Shown here piece by piece: positions 18,994 through 28,400 of a DNA stretch of 64,000 bases. A model generated the notes under the pieces. It was not told the origin of the DNA. It saw only the letters and a program-made list of their open reading frames with translations, and made no database searches. Numbering within the stretch: position 1 is the first letter of the stretch; every line of letters starts with the position of its first letter. The stretch comes from Mycobacterium tilburgii (GTDB lineage: Bacteria > Actinomycetota > Actinomycetes > Mycobacteriales > Mycobacteriaceae), in contig NZ_LR655690.1 of assembly GCF_902168065.1 (NCBI RefSeq), positions 1 through 64,000 on the forward strand, given 5' to 3'. The position numbers were made by a program, and so were the translations under genes.

Positions 18994-20322
18994 GTGGCAG
19001 ACATCAAACGGGGCAGGGCTGCACGGAACGCGAAGCTGGCCAGCATTCCCGTCGGCTTCGCGGCGCGGTCCGCGCTCGGCTTCGGCAAGCGCCTGACCGG
19101 CAAGTCGAAGGACGAGGTCCAGGCCGAGTTGCTGGAGAAGGCCGCCCATCAACTGTTCACCGTGCTGGGTGAGCTCAAGGGCGGGGCGATGAAGGTGGGC
19201 CAGGCTCTGTCGGTGTTGGAAGCCGCGATCCCGGAGGAATACGGTGAGCCCTATCGCGAAGCGCTGACCAAGCTGCAGAAGGACGCTCCGCCGCTGCCGG
19301 CCGACCGCGTGCACCGGGTGCTCGACGCGCAGCTGGGCACCAAGTGGCGGGACCGGTTCAGCGAGTTCAACGACACCCCGGTGGCCTCGGCCAGCATCGG
19401 GCAGGTGCACAAGGCGGTGTGGTCCGACGGCTGCGACGTAGCCGTCAAGATTCAGTACCCCGGCGCCGACGAGGCGCTGCGAGCCGACCTCAAGACGATG
19501 CAGCGGTTGGTCGGGGTGGCCAAGCAGCTGGCGCCCGGCGCCGACGTCCAGGGTGTGGTCGACGAGCTGATCGAGCGCACAGAGATGGAACTCGACTACC
19601 GGCTCGAGGCCGACAACCAGCGCGCGTTCGCCAAGGCGTACCGCGACCATCCGCACTTCGCGGTGCCGCGGGTGGTGGCCAGTGCACCCAAAGTCGTTGT
19701 CCAGGAATGGATTCAGGGCGTACCGATGGCCGAGATCATCCGCGACGGGACCCGCGAGCAACGCGACCTGATCGGCACCCGGCTGCTCGAGCTGACCTTC
19801 GACGCGCCGCGCCGGCTGGAGATGCTGCACGGCGACGCACACCCGGGCAACTTCATGCTGCTGCCCGACGGCCGGATGGCCGTCATCGACTTCGGCGCCG
19901 TCGCTCCCATGCCCGGCGGTTTTCCGATCGAGCTGGGTATGACCATTCGGCTGGCCCGCGAAAAGAACTACGACCTGCTGCTGCCGACGATGGAAAAGGC
20001 CGGCTTCATCCAGAAGGGCCAGCAGGTCTCGGTGCGCGACATCGACGACATGCTGCGCCAGTACGTCGAACCGGTCGAGGTCGACGTCTTCCACTACAAC
20101 CGCAAGTGGCTGCAGAAGATGTCCACCATCGAGATCGACCGGTCGGTGTCGCAGATCAAGACGGCCCGGCAGATGGACCTACCGCCCAAGCTGGTGATCC
20201 TGATGCGGGTGATCATGTCGGTGGCGGCCATCCTGTGCCAGCTGGACGCCCACGTGCCGATCAAAAAGCTGTCCGAAGAGCTGGTTCCCGGCTTCGCCGA
20301 GCCCGACGCGGCCGTGCTCTAG
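18994..20322 (+). CDS. ABC1/UbiB-family atypical kinase (Rv3197 homologue)
   Basis: The protein has about 442 residues. GTG 18994 (VADIKRGRAARNAK) matches the usual start; ATG 18979 in the same frame is an alternative. UbiB family motifs are all present: the KxGQ motif in GGAMKVGQALSVLE, ASASIGQVHKAVW, the lysine motif VAVKIQYPGADEAL, the catalytic loop HGDAHPGNFM and the metal-binding VIDFGAVAP. UbiB proteins bind nucleotide and support synthesis or handling of isoprenoid quinones or lipids. In M. tuberculosis this gene sits beside whiB7 and has been linked to drug resistance and acid growth. Its TAG stop overlaps the convergent whiB7 remnant's stop (CTAG). Confidence 0.93.
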   Translation: MADIKRGRAARNAKLASIPVGFAARSALGFGKRLTGKSKDEVQAELLEKAAHQLFTVLGELKGGAMKVGQALSVLEAAIPEEYGEPYREALTKLQKDAPPLPADRVHRVLDAQLGTKWRDRFSEFNDTPVASASIGQVHKAVWSDGCDVAVKIQYPGADEALRADLKTMQRLVGVAKQLAPGADVQGVVDELIERTEMELDYRLEADNQRAFAKAYRDHPHFAVPRVVASAPKVVVQEWIQGVPMAEIIRDGTREQRDLIGTRLLELTFDAPRRLEMLHGDAHPGNFMLLPDGRMAVIDFGAVAPMPGGFPIELGMTIRLAREKNYDLLLPTMEKAGFIQKGQQVSVRDIDDMLRQYVEPVEVDVFHYNRKWLQKMSTIEIDRSVSQIKTARQMDLPPKLVILMRVIMSVAAILCQLDAHVPIKKLSEELVPGFAEPDAAVL

Positions 20323-20600
20323 GCTGCGACCGTTGCCTTGCGCGGTGTCCACGCGGGCCGTTTGTAGCTCACGACCGCGCCACGCTCGAAAATCTCGCCG
20401 CACCCCACACCTCCCACGGTTCGGCGCGGTCTAGCGCCGCTGTCAAGCATTGCCGCCGCACCGGGCAGTCCGTGCAGAGCGTCTTGGCGCGTTCCAGGTC
20501 GGCCGGGGTTTTGGCGAACCTAAAGATCGGGATCGCCGTCCTGATCACCTGCTTCCTGGTTGGGTGTCCTCTTTCGGTGATCCGGACCAGGTCGCGGGCT
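20319..20600 (-). pseudogene. whiB7: WhiB7 transcription factor, inactivated
   Basis: The central part is clear: TPADLERAKTLCTDCPVRRQ, then CLTAALDRAEPWEVWG, with three of the four Fe-S cysteines and the WhiB7 tryptophan/glycine turn. Upstream, the usual GDPDLWFA appears only in another frame and with TAG at the tryptophan position, and the first cluster cysteine is not found. Downstream of the VWG turn, GEIFERGAVVSYKRP is one frame off. The AT-hook RGRPRK is replaced by AWTPRK before KATVAA and the stop at 20319. WhiB7 activates intrinsic antibiotic-resistance genes with SigA; cluster and AT-hook are both required. This copy cannot make a normal protein. Confidence 0.85.
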
Positions 20601-20611
20601 GACTGCTCAGT

Positions 20612-20656
20612 CCCAAAACGATGGCCACGGATCCTTGACTGCGGGTCCGTGGCCAT
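20612..20656 (-). terminator. whiB7 leader attenuator hairpin
   Basis: On the minus strand an 11-bp perfect stem, ATGGCCACGGA paired with TCCGTGGCCAT, encloses a 14-nt loop. It is followed by CGTTTTGGG. It lies between a short upstream ORF and the whiB7 remnant. This matches the known mycobacterial arrangement in which translation of an upstream ORF controls premature termination before whiB7. Confidence 0.75.
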
Positions 20657-20668
20657 TGGTAGGCGGGG

Positions 20669-20782
20669 TTACGTAGCGACTACAGTATCTCTCCGATCCA
20701 CGGACGCGTCAGCGGCGGCGTGGAAGGTCCCCGCGATCGGTGCTGCGTCGGCCACGGCTCCCGTGAACATGTCATTGAGCAT
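20669..20782 (-). CDS. Upstream leader ORF of whiB7
   Basis: A 37-codon ORF starts at ATG 20782 (MLNDMFTGAVADAAPIAG) and ends at 20669, 13 bp before the attenuator stem. AAGAGGTGG lies about 6 bases upstream and is a good ribosome binding site. A promoter-like AAAATCGATTGTCAG is found further upstream at about 20855-20869. In mycobacteria, slow translation of the whiB7 upstream ORF under ribosome-targeting drugs prevents attenuation. Here the leader remains plausible while the regulator is broken. The peptide itself need not be conserved. Confidence 0.55.
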   Translation of the reverse strand: MLNDMFTGAVADAAPIAGTFHAAADASVDRRDTVVAT

Positions 20783-20884
20783 CGTGGCCACCTCTTTTGA
20801 GCACTCGACAGCGTGAACGCGGTTCCGAGGGTAGATGCTAGCAGCCCCAGCTGACAATCGATTTTCTGACCTGCGGGTTTGCAC

Positions 20885-22992
20885 CTACCGGTCGCGCACC
20901 AACTGCAGCACGTCGGCACCGTATTGCTCGAGTTTGCGCGCGCCGACGCCCGGAATGGCGATCAGCGCGGCCTCGTCGCCGGGCAGCAGCTCGGCGATCG
21001 CGATCAGGGTGTTGTCGGTGAACACGACGTACGCGGGCACCTTCTGCTCCTTGGCGACCTCCAGCCGCCATTCCTTGAGCCGCAGTAACAACTTCTCGTC
21101 GATGTCGACGCTGCACGTCTCGCACCGCCGCAGCATGACGGACGCCGGGGTGGTCAGGTTGCTGTTGCAGATCCGGCATCGCGCGGCCCCTGTCTGCGGC
21201 GAGGTTTACCCGGCCCCGCGTCCAGAGCAGCCTGCGGGGCGATGCCGCTGAGGAAGCGTGACGGTTTGCGACTCTGCCAGCCGCCCGGGCTGCGCGACAA
21301 CGCCCAACTGAGCGCCAAATGCACTCGGGCCCTTGTGATTCCGACGTAAAGCAGCCGAAGCTCTTCCTCCACCGCTTCGCTTTCGGGCCCGTGTGCCAAG
21401 GCGTGTGAGATGGGCAGGGTGCCGTCGGCCAGCCCCACCAGAAAAACCGCATCCCACTCGAGCCCCTTGGCAGCGTGCAGCGACGCCAGGGTGACCCCCT
21501 GCACGACCGGTGGGTGCCGCGCATCGGCCCGGTTCCGCAACTCGGCCACCAGGCCGCGCAGATCCAGCTGGGGGCGCTGCGCCACCTCGTCGTCCATCAA
21601 TTCCGCCAGCGCGCTCAGCGCCTCCCAGCGCTCACGGGCCCGGGTGCCGACCGGTTCCTCCGCGGTCAGCCCCAGCGGTTCGAGGATCGCGCGGACCACG
21701 TCGGGCAGTGGCACCGCCGGGGGGATCTCGCCCGCGCGTTCGGCGGCACGGTGCAACGCCGCCATCGCCTGCTTGATCTCCTGGCGGGCGAAAAATCCCT
21801 CGCCGCCGCGAACCTGGTAGGCGATGTTCGCCTCGGTCAGCGCCTCCTCATAGATCTCGGATTGGGCGTTGACGCGGTAGAGCACCGCGATCTCGGTGGC
21901 AGCGGTGCCGGATTCGATCAGCCCGCCGATCGCCTTGGCCACGGCGGCCGCCTCGGCGGTTTCGTCGGGATGCTCGTGAAACGTCGGCGCCGGGCCCGGT
22001 GGCCGTTGGCCGGACAATTGCAGCTTGCTGCCCGCCACCCTCCCTCGCGCCGCGGCGATCACCTGGTTGGCCAGCGAGACGACCTGCGGCGTGGAGCGGT
22101 AGTCACGTTCCAAGCGCACCACCGTGGCGTCCGGAAACTGCCGCGAGAAGTCGAGCAGGAAGCGCGGCGAAGCGCCCGTGAACGAATAGATGGTCTGATT
22201 GGCGTCGCCGACCACCGTCAGATCGTCCCGATCGCCCAGCCACGCCGACAGCACCCGCTGCTGCAGTGGGGTGACGTCCTGGTACTCATCGACGACGAAG
22301 CAGCGGTAGCGATCACGGAACTCCTCGGCCACGGCGGCGTCATTTTCGATGGCGGCCGCGGTGTGCAGCAACAGGTCGTCTAAGTCGAGCAGCGTCACCG
22401 CTTCGTCGCGGACCTTGAGGGCCTCGTAGGCAGTGTAGACGTCGGCGATCTTTTGGGCGTCCAACGGGACGTCCCGCCCCGCGGCAGCCACCACACCCGG
22501 ATACGCCTCGGGCCCAATCAGCGACGCCTTGGCCCACTCGATCTCGCCGGCCAGGTCACGCACGTCGTCGGTGCTGGCGTTGAGCCTGACCCGGCTGGCC
22601 GCCCTGGCCACGACGGCGAACTTGGTGTCCAACAGTTGCCAGCCGGTGTCGCCGACCACCCGCGGCCAGAAGTATCGGAGCTGGCGGTGCGCGGCCGAGT
22701 GGAAGGTCAGGGCCTGCACGGCGCCGACGCCCGCCCCGGTTTCGGTGGCGACGTCCAGCATCCGCAACCGGGACCGCATCTCCCCCGCCGCACGCTGGGT
22801 GAACGTGACCGCGAGCACCTGGCCGGCCGCGACATGTCCGTTGGCCACCAGCTGGGCAATGCGGTGGGTGATGGTGCGGGTTTTGCCCGTTCCAGCGCCC
22901 GCCAGGACACACACTGGCCCGCGCGGCGCCAGCACGGCCTCGCGCTGTTCCTCATCCAGTCCCGCGATCAACGGGTCGGCCACCACCGGCAT
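20885..22992 (-). pseudogene. uvrD2: UvrD2 DNA helicase with a frameshift before the tetracysteine/HRDC tail
   Basis: From ATG 22992 ([20 protein letters not shown]) a full superfamily 1A helicase is read. Walker A is [14 protein letters not shown], motif II is [14 protein letters not shown], motif III is [17 protein letters not shown] and motif VI is [19 protein letters not shown]. After [13 protein letters not shown] the frame ends at 21154. The expected continuation [20 protein letters not shown], containing the CxxC pairs, and the HRDC domain ([16 protein letters not shown]) are in the adjacent frame to 20885. Restoring one base near 21185-21190 repairs the gene. In M. tuberculosis UvrD2 the tetracysteine motif matters for unwinding and HRDC is less critical. 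The truncated product would be about 612 residues. A sequencing error is possible. Confidence 0.8.
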
Positions 22993-23118
22993 GGCGTCCA
23001 TCTTGGCAGCGGTGGCCGACAATCCGGGCGTTTCGCCACGCCGATCCGGCTCGGGTGTGCCCCTGGTCGGCGGGCCCCGGGTAAGGAACACGCGGCGCGC
23101 CGGATACGCTAACGGATC

Positions 23119-23373
23119 ATGAGCAGCGCTCCGATCACCGTTTACACGACGTCATGGTGTGGTTACTGCCACCGGCTCATGACCGTGCTCAAGTCCAACG
23201 GCATTCCCTACGACGCGGTCGACATCGAACACGACCCGGCGGCCGCGGAGTTCGTCAGTTCGGTCAATGGCGGCAACCGGATGGTGCCCACCGTGAAGTT
23301 CGCCGACGGGTCGACGCTGACGAATCCCAACGCCGCCGATGTCAAGGTGAAGCTCGCCGAGGTGGCCGGCTGA
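23119..23373 (+). CDS. mrx1: Mycoredoxin 1 (glutaredoxin-like, Rv3198A homologue)
   Basis: An 84-residue thioredoxin-fold protein with the active site C14-G-Y-C17 in [10 protein letters not shown] and the cis-proline motif [11 protein letters not shown]. The CGYC motif and size identify mycoredoxin 1, which reduces mycothiol mixed disulfides using electrons from mycothiol and its reductase. It is divergent from uvrD2 with a very short gap and convergent with nudC. In M. tuberculosis its expression depends on SigH. In this genome sigH is broken, so its induction by oxidative stress is likely altered. Confidence 0.93.
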   Translation: MSSAPITVYTTSWCGYCHRLMTVLKSNGIPYDAVDIEHDPAAAEFVSSVNGGNRMVPTVKFADGSTLTNPNAADVKVKLAEVAG

Positions 23374-23386
23374 GGCGGTTCACCCC

Positions 23387-24310
23387 CTAGTCGAGTGCAG
23401 CCCAAAACTCGATGATCACCCGTGCGAGCGAAATCGACCCGGGCAAAAGCAGTTTCGACTCCGATGAACTGCCCCAATCACCGGCTGCCAGGGCGGTGCG
23501 AACCTCGTCGCGGGTGAACCACGCCGCCTCGGCGATTTCGCCGTCGTTGAACGAGAACTCCTCGTCCGGGTCGCCCAGCGCGTGGAACCCGACCATCAGC
23601 GAGCGCGGGAACGGCCACGGCTGGCTGCCCAGGTAGCGGACGTCACGCACGTTCAGGCCGATCTCCTCACGGATTTCGCGGACAACGCAGACCTCGAACG
23701 ACTCACCGGCTTCGACGAATCCGGCGAGCAGCGAGAACATCCGCTCGGGCCACACCGCTTGGCGGGCCAGCACCGCACGGTCGCCGCCGTCGTGTACCAG
23801 GCAGATGATCGCCGGGTCGATGCGGGGAAACTCCTCGTGCCCGCTGACCGGATTCACCCGGGACCAGCCTGCCCGGGCCGGTTTCGTCGGCGAGCCGTCG
23901 ATCGAGCTAAACCGTGCTCTCTCATGCCAATTCAGCAACGCGACGGCCGACAACACCAGTTGGCTGCTTGTGTCGTCGAAGATCGGGCCGAGACTGCGCA
24001 GGTTCACCACCTCGGTCTGCGCGTCGGGATCTTCGGGCGCCTGCAGGGCTCCCCGGATCGCCCAGACGTGCTGACCGTCGTCGATGCGGCCCAGGAAAAC
24101 CGCGTCCGTCGGTGGTTTGTCGCCCAGCTCGGCCGCCGAGCCGAGCACCACCCGACCGTCGGCCACCAGAACCTGGTTGCGCGAATCCACCCGCAGCAGT
24201 GCGGCGGTTGCCCACCCGGCGGTGGCCGCGTCGACATCGGTGCGCAGTTGATCGGCCCGGTCCGCGCCGACGCGCGAGAGCAGCGGAACGCTGCGCAGCT
24301 GAAAATCCAC
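23387..24310 (-). CDS. nudC: NADH pyrophosphatase NudC (Nudix hydrolase)
   Basis: A 307-residue protein with a complete Nudix box (GFVEAGESFEVCVVREIREE followed by IGLN) and the NudC signature SQPWPFPRSLMVGF. NudC cleaves NAD(H) to NMN(H) and AMP and can remove NAD caps from RNA. The four zinc-binding cysteines known from E. coli NudC are absent: the corresponding stretch RFSSIDGSPTKPARAGW and the following RVNPVSGHEEFPR contain none. The motif has proline in SQPWPFP, where M. tuberculosis carries glutamine, a change reported to weaken that enzyme. The GTG start at 24310 overlaps the stop of the channel gene by one base (TAGTG), indicating cotranscription. Confidence 0.93.
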   Translation of the reverse strand: MDFQLRSVPLLSRVGADRADQLRTDVDAATAGWATAALLRVDSRNQVLVADGRVVLGSAAELGDKPPTDAVFLGRIDDGQHVWAIRGALQAPEDPDAQTEVVNLRSLGPIFDDTSSQLVLSAVALLNWHERARFSSIDGSPTKPARAGWSRVNPVSGHEEFPRIDPAIICLVHDGGDRAVLARQAVWPERMFSLLAGFVEAGESFEVCVVREIREEIGLNVRDVRYLGSQPWPFPRSLMVGFHALGDPDEEFSFNDGEIAEAAWFTRDEVRTALAAGDWGSSSESKLLLPGSISLARVIIEFWAALD

Positions 24311-25380
24311 TAGCTTTCCGCGTTTCGGACATAGAGAAGCCGGTCGCTGGCCTCGATCGCATCCACCTCGGGCGCACCGATGCGCAGCAGCCGTCCGTCT
24401 CGCACCACGCCGAGGACGATGTCGCGCAGATGCCGCGGCGATCCGCCGATCTCGTTCTTCTCGACCTCTCGCTCAGCGATGGCCAGACCTTCCTGCGGGG
24501 TGAGCAGATCCTCGATCATCGCCACGACGCTCGGGGTGGTTGTGGCCAGGCCGAGCAGCCGGCCGGCGGTCTCGGAGGAAACCACCACCGAGTCGGCGCC
24601 CGATTGCTCCAGCAGATGCTGATTTTCGGACTCGCGAATGGATACCACGATCTTGGCCTTGGGTGCGATCTCGCGGGCGGTTAGCGTCACCAGCACCACG
24701 GTGTCGTCGCGGCTGGACGCGACGATGATCGAGGCCGCATGCTGGGCGCCGGCCAGCCGCAGCACATCAGATTTCGTCGCATCGCCGTGGACGGTGACCA
24801 GGCCGGCGGACACCGCGCGGTCGAGCGCCGCCTGCTCGATGTCGACGACGACGATGTCTCCCGGGAGCACCTCGTCCGCGAGCATCGCCGCCACGGCCGT
24901 CTTGCCCTTGGTGCCGTAGCCGATCACGATCGTGTGGTTACGCACTCTGCTCCTCCAACGCTGGATCTTCCACGCCTGGCGCGATGTTTCGGTGACGACT
25001 TCGAGCGTGGTGCCGACCAACAAGATCAGGAACGCGATGCGCAACGGCGTGACGATCAAAACGTTGGTCGCGCGCGCGAATTCCGAGATCGGCGTGATGT
25101 CGCCGTAACCGGTCGTCGACAGCGTCACCGCGGAGTAGTACAGGCAATCCAGGAACGTCAGGCCGTCACCCTGCGCGTCGTGGTAGCCGTCGCGATCGAG
25201 GTAGACGGTGACGGCGCCGAGGAACAATGCGGCGGTGGCGATCGCCACCCGGCGCGAAATGATGCGAGCGGGGCTGGCATGCCCCTGCGGGACACGCAGC
25301 ACACCGACCGGCGCGTAACTGGTCTGGACGGTCAACCTCTCGTCGAGGCGCCGCAGCCGCCGCCAGCTACCTTTGGCCAC
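24310..25380 (-). CDS. Potassium channel subunit with RCK domain (Rv3200c homologue)
   Basis: A 356-residue protein from GTG 25380. TM1 is around residues 44-61, the pore loop carries the selectivity filter T89-T-G-Y-G-D94, and TM2 spans residues 107-127. A cytoplasmic RCK/TrkA-N domain follows, starting at IVIGYGTKGKTAVAAML (about residue 151). The DIE motif in VVVDIEQAALDRA is typical of nucleotide-binding Rossmann folds. A TrkA-C-like end follows. It would form a tetrameric ligand-gated potassium channel in the plasma membrane. It is cotranscribed with nudC and lies downstream of adnB on the same strand, as in M. tuberculosis. Confidence 0.93.
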   Translation of the reverse strand: MAKGSWRRLRRLDERLTVQTSYAPVGVLRVPQGHASPARIISRRVAIATAALFLGAVTVYLDRDGYHDAQGDGLTFLDCLYYSAVTLSTTGYGDITPISEFARATNVLIVTPLRIAFLILLVGTTLEVVTETSRQAWKIQRWRSRVRNHTIVIGYGTKGKTAVAAMLADEVLPGDIVVVDIEQAALDRAVSAGLVTVHGDATKSDVLRLAGAQHAASIIVASSRDDTVVLVTLTAREIAPKAKIVVSIRESENQHLLEQSGADSVVVSSETAGRLLGLATTTPSVVAMIEDLLTPQEGLAIAEREVEKNEIGGSPRHLRDIVLGVVRDGRLLRIGAPEVDAIEASDRLLYVRNAES

Positions 25381-25426
25381 GCTGGCCCATCATCGGTTTG
25401 ATCCCGGCGTATGGAACACGCACGGA

Positions 25427-28400
25427 TCAAATGTAACCACGTTCCGCGGTCGGCATACACTTGATCGGCTCAGACCGAGGCGTCACTTTCACCTGCGCCG
25501 TCGAGACGCCCGACGGGGCGAGCTCGGCCAGCTCGCGCGCATCCGGAAGCTCGTCGGGGGTGACGGTGACACCGGTGCGCACGTAGTGGAACGCGGTTCG
25601 CACCGAGGACTCCGCACATCCGGACAGCGCGGCCCACGCCAAGCGGTAGACGGCGAGCTGGACGGCGGCCTGCCGCATCGCGTCGGCTCCCCGCGGGGGT
25701 TCCCCGGTCTTCCAGTCCACCACGGTGGCCCCACCGTCGGGATCGGCGAAGACGGCATCGATACGGCCGCAGACCACGGTGTCCCCGATGGGCATCTCGA
25801 AGGGCACCTCGACGGCGATGGGCGTGCGGGCCGCCCACGGCGACCGAGTAAAGGCGGCCTGCAGCGCGGCCAGCTCGTCGGCGTGACCAAAGTCGGAGTC
25901 CGCCGCACCGGGCAGGTCCACCAGATCGAAGAGTGCCTCCGTACCGTAGAACTGCTGAACCCAGGAGTGAAAGACATTGCCCAACAACGCATGTGGATCT
26001 GGTCGGCTCGGTAGCCGATGCACCAGCCGCGCCACCGCGCCCTCGGGGTCGCGGGCCAGGTCCACCAGGCCGCTGACCGACAGCTGGCTGGGCAGCACGC
26101 GGACCGACCTTCGTTCGGAACGCGCACACTCGGCCAGTAACGCGTCGACGTCGGCAGCCCAGCCCTCGGCGTCCACACAATCCTGGGGTGCAGCCCCGGC
26201 CATCACCTCGGCCACCAACGCCGCCCCGCGCTCGACGTCGGCGCGGCGGCCGGCCAGCGGATCCGCGGGCCAAATCGCCTCGACCACACTGTCGCGCAAG
26301 GGGTTTGGTTCGCCGTCGGCAGGCGCGGGGGCCCACTGCTCCACCACACCGCACGGGTCGCCGGCCGCGGCGGACCGGTCGATGATGTCTTTGAGCTCGC
26401 AGAGGAACTCGGAGGGCCCGCGGGGTTTGACCCCGGTGGGACCCCAGTGATGACCGGAGGCCAGCAGCGTGTCCGCGGCGCGGGTGATGCCGACGTACAA
26501 CAGCCGGCGCTCCTCGTCGACGCGCCGCTGCTCCAGCTGGCGGCGATGCTCGGAGATCTTGTCCGACAGCTGCTTACGGTTGGTGACGTCCGACAGGTCC
26601 AGCACCGGGATGCCCAGCGAGCCGGCCGAGGCGCGGTCGCCCCGCAGCAACGGCGGCAGCTCGGCGGCATCGGTCAGCCAGCTGCTGCGCGACGCGGTCG
26701 ACGGGAACGTCCCGCCGGACAGGTGAGCCACCGCAACCACTTCCCACTCCAGGCCCTTCGCCGAATGCACGGTGAGCACCTGGACCCGGTCCCGGCTGAC
26801 CGCCAACGGCGCAGGCGCCAAACCGTTTTCGACGTTTTCGGCCGCATCCAGGTAAGCCAGCAGACCCAGCACCGACGCGCCCGCCGACGCCGCTGCCGTG
26901 GCGTTGTGTTCCGCGTAGCTGACGACCACGTCGGCGAACGCGTCGAGCTGTTCGCTGCCGGCCCAGGCGCGGTGGCCCGCGGCCGCGCGGACTTTGCAAT
27001 CCAGTCCCAACGTGCGTCGCACCTCGGCGACCAGGTCAGGCAGCGAATGCCCCAGATGACCCCGCAAGGCCGTCAGCTCGGCGGCCAATGCGACGATGCG
27101 TTGATACCCCGCAACCGAATACGCGGTGGCCGGGCCGGGATCATGGATCGCGTCGGCCAAGCACGCGCTGTCGGCGTCGATACGGTCGGGGCTGGCCGCC
27201 TGGGCGATCGCCTGGGCCGAGGACCCCGCGGCGGGTCCCGCACACAATGCGCGCGCCCGCTGCCACAGCGCGGCGACGTCCCGCCCGCCCAGCCGCCACC
27301 GCGGACCGGTCAGCACCCGCATGGTCGCGGCGCCGGCGGTGGGATCGGCCACCAGCCGCAGCATCGCCACGAGTTCGGCGACCTCGGGCACCGACAACAG
27401 CCCGACCAACCCGACCACCTCGACTGGGACACCCCGCGCGCGCAGCGCCTCGGCGATCGGTGCAGCATCGGCGTTGCGGCGCACCAGCACCGCGGCGGTC
27501 GGCGGGCTGACACCGTCGGCCGCGGCCCGCTGGTAGTGCTCGTGCAGGTGGTCGGCGATCCAGTCGCGTTCGGCCTGCGCGTCAGCCAGCAGCGCGGCAC
27601 GGACCGTGCCGGGCGCGGCGTCCGGGCGGGGTCGCAGCGCGTGCACAGCCATGGACCGGCGCCGCGCCTCCGCCGAGATGGCATTGGCGACGTGCAGCGT
27701 GCCGGGCGGGTTGCGCCAGCTGGTGCGCAGTTCTAGAACCCGTGCCGGCGTGCCATCGGAGTGGGGGAAGTCGGTGGTGAACCGTGGCAGGTTGGTTGCC
27801 GAGGCGCCGCGCCAGCCGTAGATCGACTGAATCGGGTCGCCGACGGCGGTGAGTGCAAGCCCGTCGTCTTGAACGTCTGAGCCGCCGCCGAACAGCGCCG
27901 ACAACGCGATTCGCTGGGCGTGGCCGGTGTCCTGGTATTCGTCGAGCAGCACCACCCGGTACCGGTTGCGCAGGTCCGCCCCGACCTGCGGGAAACCCGC
28001 CGCGAGCTGGGCGGCCGCCGCCATCTGCCCGCCGAAGTCCATCACCTTGGCGCCGCGCATGCGCTCCTGCAACGCGTCGAGCAGCGGTACCAGTTCGGCG
28101 CGTTCGGTCTGGGTGGCCAGCAGCCGCAGCAGCCACTGGCTCGGCCCACGGTTGCGCTGGTACGGACCGGCGGGCAGGGCGTGGACCAACCGTTCCAACT
28201 CCAGGTGGGTGTCGCGCAGCTGACCGGTGTCGACCAGATGCTCGGTGAGCTGACCCCGCAGCCGCAATACCATCGCGGTGACCGCGGCCGGGGTCTTGTC
28301 GGTGCTCAGCTGGCCGTCGTACCCGTTGACGACGTCGAAAGCCAGCTGCCATAACTCGGTTTCGCTGAGCAGCCGGGTGTCGGGCTCGACCGGCAGCAGC

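Noticed and set aside
18949..20094. 381-codon minus-strand open frame opposite the ABC1 kinase
   Set aside because: The plus strand encodes all UbiB motifs, so this is a shadow.
21154..21200. Programmed ribosomal frameshift in uvrD2
   Set aside because: No slippery heptamer or stimulatory structure was evident, and mycobacterial homologues are single-frame; simple mutation or error is more economical.
26447..27736. 429-codon plus-strand open frame opposite adnB
   Set aside because: Antisense shadow of a conserved helicase-nuclease; no family features.
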